5,002 nt of DNA from positions 1-5,002 of the forward strand of contig JAPLPI010000066.1 in NCBI GenBank assembly GCA_026400305.1. The letters run 5' to 3'. Below are positions 4,870 to 5,002 of this stretch, in pieces. The number at the start of each line of letters is the position of its first letter. Position 1 is the stretch's first letter. The notes under the pieces are model-generated. The model was given only the letters and a program-made list of their open reading frames with translations. It searched no databases and had not been told where the DNA came from. Source of the stretch: Alphaproteobacteria bacterium. GTDB taxonomy: Bacteria > Pseudomonadota > Alphaproteobacteria > Micropepsales > Micropepsaceae. A program made the position numbers and the translations under genes.

Positions 4870-5002
4870 TTATTTCGCGCCGATCTCTTTGAGATAATCG
4901 GCGGTGACCGTGCCCCTGTCCTTCGCGATGGGCATCAGGGTCGGATAGAACTGCACAAAAGTCGTGTCCACCACGCCATGCTCCTGGTGACAGGAATAGC
5001 AG
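4870..5002 (-). CDS. Cytochrome P460-like haem c protein, C-terminal fragment
   Basis: The last 43 residues of a - strand gene that begins beyond the right edge. The visible part opens with CYSCH, a haem c attachment motif (C-x2-C-H), followed by QEHGVVDTTFVQFYPTL, then a short tail ending GAK and TAA (4872-4870). A CxxCH near the C terminus followed by a V/F-rich FxQFYP segment is typical of the cytochrome P460 family (PF16694), periplasmic haem proteins of which some oxidise hydroxylamine and others have no known role. The protein should be exported, but its signal peptide and the lysine that cross-links the haem in true P460 are outside the window, so neither can be checked. Its stop codon directly abuts the DUF983 stop (no base between). 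Confidence 0.75.
   Translation of the reverse strand, partial: CYSCHQEHGVVDTTFVQFYPTLMPIAKDRGTVTADYLKEIGAK
4878..4903. repeat. Interrupted hairpin at the convergent gene ends
   Basis: CGCCG-ATCTC (4878-4887), loop TTT, GAGAT (4891-4895), a three-base bulge AAT, then CGGCG (4899-4903): ten base pairs in all. It lies inside the last codons of the P460-like gene and just past the DUF983 stop. With no intergenic space it may help end transcription in both directions, but no T run follows on either strand, so this is weak. Confidence 0.35.

Overview
This window looks like ordinary chromosomal DNA of a GC-rich alphaproteobacterium. The evidence is the codon use, a DUF983 zinc-ribbon membrane protein (a family concentrated in Alphaproteobacteria), a cytochrome P460-type haem protein and a ModA-like binding protein. 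Genus cannot be fixed from the sequence alone. I see no insertion sequence, phage gene, CRISPR array, tRNA or rRNA.

Layout. On the + strand, positions 1-236 hold the C-terminal end of a ModA-like solute-binding protein. Twenty bases later comes a gene (257-1381) for a UxuA/mannonate-dehydratase-like TIM-barrel protein with a twin-arginine signal; a strong intrinsic terminator (1402-1435) closes this unit. Next is a roughly 215-base non-coding stretch with small hairpins, then a short + strand reading frame (1651-1899) for a probable secreted protein whose ATG is followed at once by TGA. On the - strand, 4348-1918 is a two-gene operon: D-galactonate dehydratase (dgoD), then a D-galactonate/H+ symporter of the major facilitator superfamily (dgoT), with one base between stop and start. 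A 134-base divergent regulatory region (4349-4482) separates dgoD from a + strand DUF983 gene (4483-4869). The DUF983 stop codon directly abuts the stop codon of a converging cytochrome P460-like gene, of which only the last 43 residues are in the window.

How the genes fit together. DgoT would import D-galactonate and DgoD would dehydrate it to 2-dehydro-3-deoxy-D-galactonate, the first step of the De Ley-Doudoroff route. The kinase, aldolase and GntR-type regulator of that route are not in the window and must be elsewhere if the pathway is complete. The exported UxuA-like protein is also an aldonate/uronate-type enzyme by fold, so the region has a sugar-acid theme, but a direct link between the two units is inference.

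Most noteworthy: the codon-2 stop in the small secreted-protein frame; a well-spaced promoter that would make the DUF983 transcript leaderless; an export signal on a dehydratase fold with all four metal ligands intact; and a Leu in DgoD where E. coli DgoD has Asn in the active-site K-x-N motif. I did not find convincing evidence of a wholly new system.
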